DNA of 7,888 nt, taken from contig JAFCZV010000157.1 in NCBI GenBank assembly GCA_019314155.1, positions 1-7,888 of the forward strand, read 5' to 3'. Under the pieces are notes generated by a model that was not told the DNA's origin, searched no databases, and saw nothing but the letters and a program-made list of their open reading frames with translations. Position numbers and translations under genes: made by a program. The DNA comes from Deltaproteobacteria bacterium (lineage in GTDB: Bacteria > Desulfobacterota > Desulfobacteria > Desulfobacterales > UBA11574). Below, in pieces: positions 5,642-7,888 of this stretch (positions are counted from its first letter, which is position 1; each line of letters starts with the position of its first letter).

Positions 5642-6633
5642 TTCGATCCATCGAAGGGTATAGAGGCATGCCCCGGCACCGTCCGCCTTACCCGGTTCAA
5701 AAAGGACTGTGGAACACGCCGACGATCATCAACAATGTGAAGACCCTGGCCTCCGTGCCGCCCATACTGGATAATGGTGCGGCCTGGTACCGAGACATCG
5801 GGACCGAAAACAGCCCGGGCACTGCGATTTTCTCCATCGTGGGGAATGTGGTGCATGCGGGTTTGGTGGAAATTCCCATGGGCGTATCGCTGCGAAGCCT
5901 TATATTTGATATCTGCGGTGGAATTCCCAATAAAAAGAAATTCAAGGCTGTTCAGATCGGTGGACCTTCCGGCGGATGCCTGAATGAAGATTTCTTGGAT
6001 ACCCCCATCGATTTCGATTCTCTGACCGAAGCCGGCGCGATGATGGGATCGGGCGGCATGGTGGTGATGGATGAAGATACCTGCATGGTGGAAGTTGCCC
6101 GGTATTTCCTCGATTTCACCCAAAAGGAATCTTGCGGGAAATGCACCTTTTGCAGGATCGGGACCTACCACCTTCTTAAAATACTCCAACGATTAACAAA
6201 AGGGGAAGGCCTTGACGGTGACCTGGAGCTGTTGGAAACCTTGAGCCGGGACATAAAAGCCGGGTCACTGTGTGGTTTGGGTAAAACCGCCCCGAATCCG
6301 GTGCTCACTTCACTCAAATATTTCAGAGAGGAATACGAGGCCCATGTCAAAGAAAAGCGGTGCCCTGCCTTGATGTGCCGGGCGTTGACCGCTTTTTATT
6401 TCGATTTGGACCTGTGCGCCCGGGGATGCGATGCCTGTGCCACGTGCTGTCCGGTTGACGCGGTATTTACCACCAGTAACCGCAAGAAAGGGGTTGACCA
6501 GGAACTTTGCGTAAAATGTGGCGAGTGCCTGGTGGCCTGTCCGCCGGAGTATGATGCGGTCAGAAAGGTATCTCCTCCGAATCTGGTTCCTTTTATAGAG
6601 AAGATTCCGGATAAAAAAGAAGAAGGACGATAA
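5380..6633 (+). CDS. nuoF: nuoF 3' fragment: NADH-site remainder, N3-type [4Fe-4S] and C-terminal 2x[4Fe-4S] ferredoxin domain
   Basis: The first ATG of this frame is at 5380, but homology begins at 5296 with RKWKLARN and the NADH-site motif ICNADEGDPGAYMDR, so 5380 is not a natural start. Further on are the family segments VCGEETALIRSIEGYRG and NNVKTLASVP. The [4Fe-4S] ligands are cysteine codons at 6133, 6142, 6151 (SCGKCTFC) and 6271 (SLCGLG). A C-terminal ferredoxin domain follows. Its first cluster motif has C-x3-C-x2-C-x3-C-P spacing (codons 6415, 6427, 6436, 6448, plus an extra Cys at 6445). The second is the regular C-x2-C-x2-C-x3-C-P (6508, 6517, 6526, 6538). This tail is typical of NuoF in soluble hydrogenase- or formate-dehydrogenase-linked complexes rather than complex I. 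It stops 3 bases before the next gene. Confidence 0.75.
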   Translation: MDRTILESNPHQVIEGMAICAYAVGAHKAVVYVRSEYPLAVNIVTKAIGQAEELGLLGKGILGGGFDLEINVFQGSGAFVCGEETALIRSIEGYRGMPRHRPPYPVQKGLWNTPTIINNVKTLASVPPILDNGAAWYRDIGTENSPGTAIFSIVGNVVHAGLVEIPMGVSLRSLIFDICGGIPNKKKFKAVQIGGPSGGCLNEDFLDTPIDFDSLTEAGAMMGSGGMVVMDEDTCMVEVARYFLDFTQKESCGKCTFCRIGTYHLLKILQRLTKGEGLDGDLELLETLSRDIKAGSLCGLGKTAPNPVLTSLKYFREEYEAHVKEKRCPALMCRALTAFYFDLDLCARGCDACATCCPVDAVFTTSNRKKGVDQELCVKCGECLVACPPEYDAVRKVSPPNLVPFIEKIPDKKEEGR

Positions 6634-6636
6634 GAC

Positions 6637-7287
6637 ATGCCGAAACTCCGGGTGGATGGTAAGGAGATCGAAACCAAGCAAGGGACGACCTTACTTCAGG
6701 GCTGTCTCGACAACGACATCTATATTCCCAACCTTTGTTTTCTGGAAAGCATGGAAGATCCTTCGGCGTCCTGCAGGATGTGCTTTGTTGAAATCGAAGG
6801 CGAAAAACAGCCGATAACGTCATGCACGGTTAACGTCAAAGATGACATGGATGTCAAAACCGACACTCCGGCGGTGAGGCAGTTGCAACGAACAGCCCTT
6901 CGACTCCTCCTTTCGGTTCATCATGTGGATTGTAAGCATTGTCCGGCCAATAAAAAATGCGAACTCCAGCGCATCGCCAAATTTCTAAAGGTCGGCTTAA
7001 AGCCCAAGGGCCTTGAACGATATCTTCAAGAGACAGAAATCGACCGGAATCACCCTTTTATAAACCACTATCCGAATCGATGTGTTTTGTGCGGCAAATG
7101 TGTGCACATTTGCCGGAGACAGCATGGTCAATCTGTTTGGACCTTTGCCCAACGGGGGTTTGATACCGTAATCAGCGCTTATGGTGAAACAGGAGCGTCG
7201 TCGCTGACCTGTGAAAAATGTGATGCCTGTGTAAAAATATGTCCGGTGGGTGCTTTGACGTTTAAGGATGTCCAAGAAGACGGTTAA
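6637..7287 (+). CDS. HoxU / short NuoG-like iron-sulfur subunit
   Basis: This 216-residue protein is a NuoG N-terminus without the catalytic-like domain, the size of HoxU-type subunits. In order it has a [2Fe-2S] ferredoxin domain with C34, C46, C49 and C63. Next comes the His-Cys [4Fe-4S] motif H95-x3-C99-x2-C102-x5-C108. Two ferredoxin-like [4Fe-4S] motifs follow, C149-x2-C152-x2-C155-x3-C159 and C192-x2-C195-x2-C198-x3-C202-P. The chain of clusters would wire electrons from the NuoE/NuoF flavin to a partner enzyme. There is no H-cluster or molybdopterin domain, so the partner is a separate protein not encoded in this window. Candidates known for this layout are a hydrogenase, a formate dehydrogenase or a heterodisulfide-reductase-like complex. 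The start at 6637 has AAGGA at 6623-6627, 9 bases upstream, and follows the nuoF stop by 3 bases. No transmembrane segments are visible, so it is cytoplasmic. Confidence 0.9.
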   Translation: MPKLRVDGKEIETKQGTTLLQGCLDNDIYIPNLCFLESMEDPSASCRMCFVEIEGEKQPITSCTVNVKDDMDVKTDTPAVRQLQRTALRLLLSVHHVDCKHCPANKKCELQRIAKFLKVGLKPKGLERYLQETEIDRNHPFINHYPNRCVLCGKCVHICRRQHGQSVWTFAQRGFDTVISAYGETGASSLTCEKCDACVKICPVGALTFKDVQEDG

Positions 7288-7421
7288 CGAATTGAACTGA
7301 AACAGACCGCCCGGTTGAATTTCGGAGATTTCAACAGGGTAAATTCATATCCCGCAACAACTTGACTGAACTTGCCGAAGTCCTATTGAAGGATGACTCA
7401 ATCTTCGATAGAATAAGCCGG
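7288..7421. other. Convergent intergenic gap, no clear terminator
   Basis: These 134 bases separate the stop codons of the HoxU-like gene and rseC. No plausible gene is present. AGTCCTA (7379-7385) and TAGGACT (7423-7429) are perfect inverse complements, but 37 bases apart and overlapping the rseC stop. A short TCCT-N5-AGGA hairpin lies at 7381-7393. Neither is followed by a T-run on either strand, so a Rho-independent terminator cannot be supported. Confidence 0.4.
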
Positions 7422-7859
7422 TTAGGACTGCTTGATAATTCTGATGATTTTCGGCTGGTATTCCTCTTTTTTGGCCAGCTTGTTTCCCCTTGATTTAACG
7501 AATAAAATTGTGAGCCCAAAAAATGAAAACCCCATAATTGCAGACAGCATGGACGCGTCGAAATTCAAAAAAGTGGCCATCTTCTGACCGATAAAAGCGC
7601 CGACGACCATGGCGATAATCGGAAACACGTAAAGCATGAACGTGGCTTTTAGCAACGGGGATGTGTCGAAGCTAAGCACCACCTTCTGACCCACTTTCGC
7701 GCCTGCACGATTAATTGCTTCCACCTCCATTTCCTTACCGCCCCCCAAGCTGTGGCAAGAACTCCTTGCAGCACACGTCTTACATGAACTGGTTTTAATG
7801 GTTTTCACCCATGCTGTTTGGGAATCGATTTTAAATACAATGCCTTCTTCAGTGGCCAT
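7422..7859 (-). CDS. rseC: RseC/MucC family membrane protein (SoxR-reducing system protein RseC)
   Basis: This 145-residue protein is the usual length for the family. An N-terminal soluble domain opens with EGIVFKIDSQTAWVKT and carries the cysteine cluster C26-x2-C29-x5-C35 (SCKTCAARSSC), the hallmark of RseC. Then come V-G-Q-K-V-V-L and two transmembrane helices (about 70-92 and 103-122) with a short loop between them, and a basic C-terminal tail. In gamma-proteobacteria RseC is linked to sigma-E control and, with Rnf-like proteins, to reduction of SoxR. In anaerobes it is often found near rnf electron-transport genes. The start at 7857-7859 is supported by AGAAGG on the minus strand (7867-7872), 7 bases away. 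The gene converges on the nuo operon and is probably part of a unit that begins to the right of the window. Family assignment is firm; physiological role here is inferred. Confidence 0.9.
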   Translation of the reverse strand: MATEEGIVFKIDSQTAWVKTIKTSSCKTCAARSSCHSLGGGKEMEVEAINRAGAKVGQKVVLSFDTSPLLKATFMLYVFPIIAMVVGAFIGQKMATFLNFDASMLSAIMGFSFFGLTILFVKSRGNKLAKKEEYQPKIIRIIKQS

Positions 7860-7888
7860 AATATTGCCTTCTTTGGGCGTCGATGCTC

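Larger units (their letters stand above)
4724..6633 (+). pseudogene. nuoF: nuoF-like NADH/FMN subunit, frameshifted with the glycine-rich loop missing
   Basis: The two reading frames together give one NuoF/HndC-type protein: thioredoxin-like [2Fe-2S] domain, FMN/NADH-binding domain, SLBB-like region, N3-type [4Fe-4S] domain and a C-terminal two-cluster ferredoxin domain. The first frame is good to S191 (codon at 5294-5296). The second is good from RKWKLARN (5296 onward) to the stop at 6631-6633. The 13 residues normally between them, consensus GLRGRGGAGFPTG, are absent. Restoring them would need 40 bases, which also repairs the frame and gives a protein of about 649 residues, a normal size for this subtype. 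Neither part has other disruptions. As written, no functional NADH-binding subunit is made. Recent mutation and sequence error are both possible and cannot be told apart here. Confidence 0.8.

Noticed and set aside
5212..6189. Long open frame (325 codons) on the minus strand opposite nuoF
   Set aside because: The plus strand here carries clear NuoF motifs (ICNADEGDPGAY, SCGKCTFC). The minus-strand product is His/Gly/Arg-rich with no recognisable domain, the usual shadow of a coding strand with G/C-rich third positions.

Overview
The window reads as part of the chromosome of an anaerobic bacterium. A Desulfobacterota-type sulfate reducer or syntroph is my best guess. This is inferred from the gene set: a RACo-type ASKHA/ferredoxin protein, a stand-alone cyclic-nucleotide-binding domain, a three-gene NuoE/NuoF/HoxU-like NADH module with extra ferredoxin domains, RseC and Hsp20. 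No rRNA, tRNA, CRISPR array or mobile element was seen, and no gene-free stretch exceeds about 230 bases.

Left part (1-1553): the 5' end of a small heat-shock protein (Hsp20) runs leftward off the window. A divergent, AT-rich region follows, holding a good minus-strand promoter whose spacer carries a dyad. A complete MFS transporter of the phenylpropionate-permease-like group (HcaT/MFS_1_like) then runs rightward. It ends 10 bases from the stop of the next, convergent gene, with no visible terminator.

Middle (1554-4206): a leftward two-gene unit encodes a stand-alone cNMP-binding-domain protein (no DNA-binding domain) and, 4 bases downstream, a 650-residue RACo-like reductive activator. It is separated from the NADH module by a 228-base divergent intergenic region. 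That region carries a perfect 9-bp inverted repeat, a second overlapping inverted repeat and several TTGACA/TGTCAA boxes, so it looks like a shared control region.

Right part (4207-7888): nuoE, nuoF and a HoxU/short-NuoG-like gene form a tight rightward operon. They would encode a soluble NADH-oxidising (or NAD-reducing) electron-input module: NuoE [2Fe-2S], NuoF FMN plus Fe-S clusters, and a small subunit with one [2Fe-2S] and further [4Fe-4S] clusters. No catalytic partner (hydrogenase, formate dehydrogenase or Hdr) lies in the window. The nuoF gene is broken as given: exactly where the FMN/NADH-binding glycine-rich loop should be, about 40 bases appear to be missing and the frame shifts. 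Both flanking parts look otherwise intact. This is either a recent inactivating deletion or a sequence/assembly error in a GC-rich, hairpin-prone motif. A convergent rseC gene closes the window.
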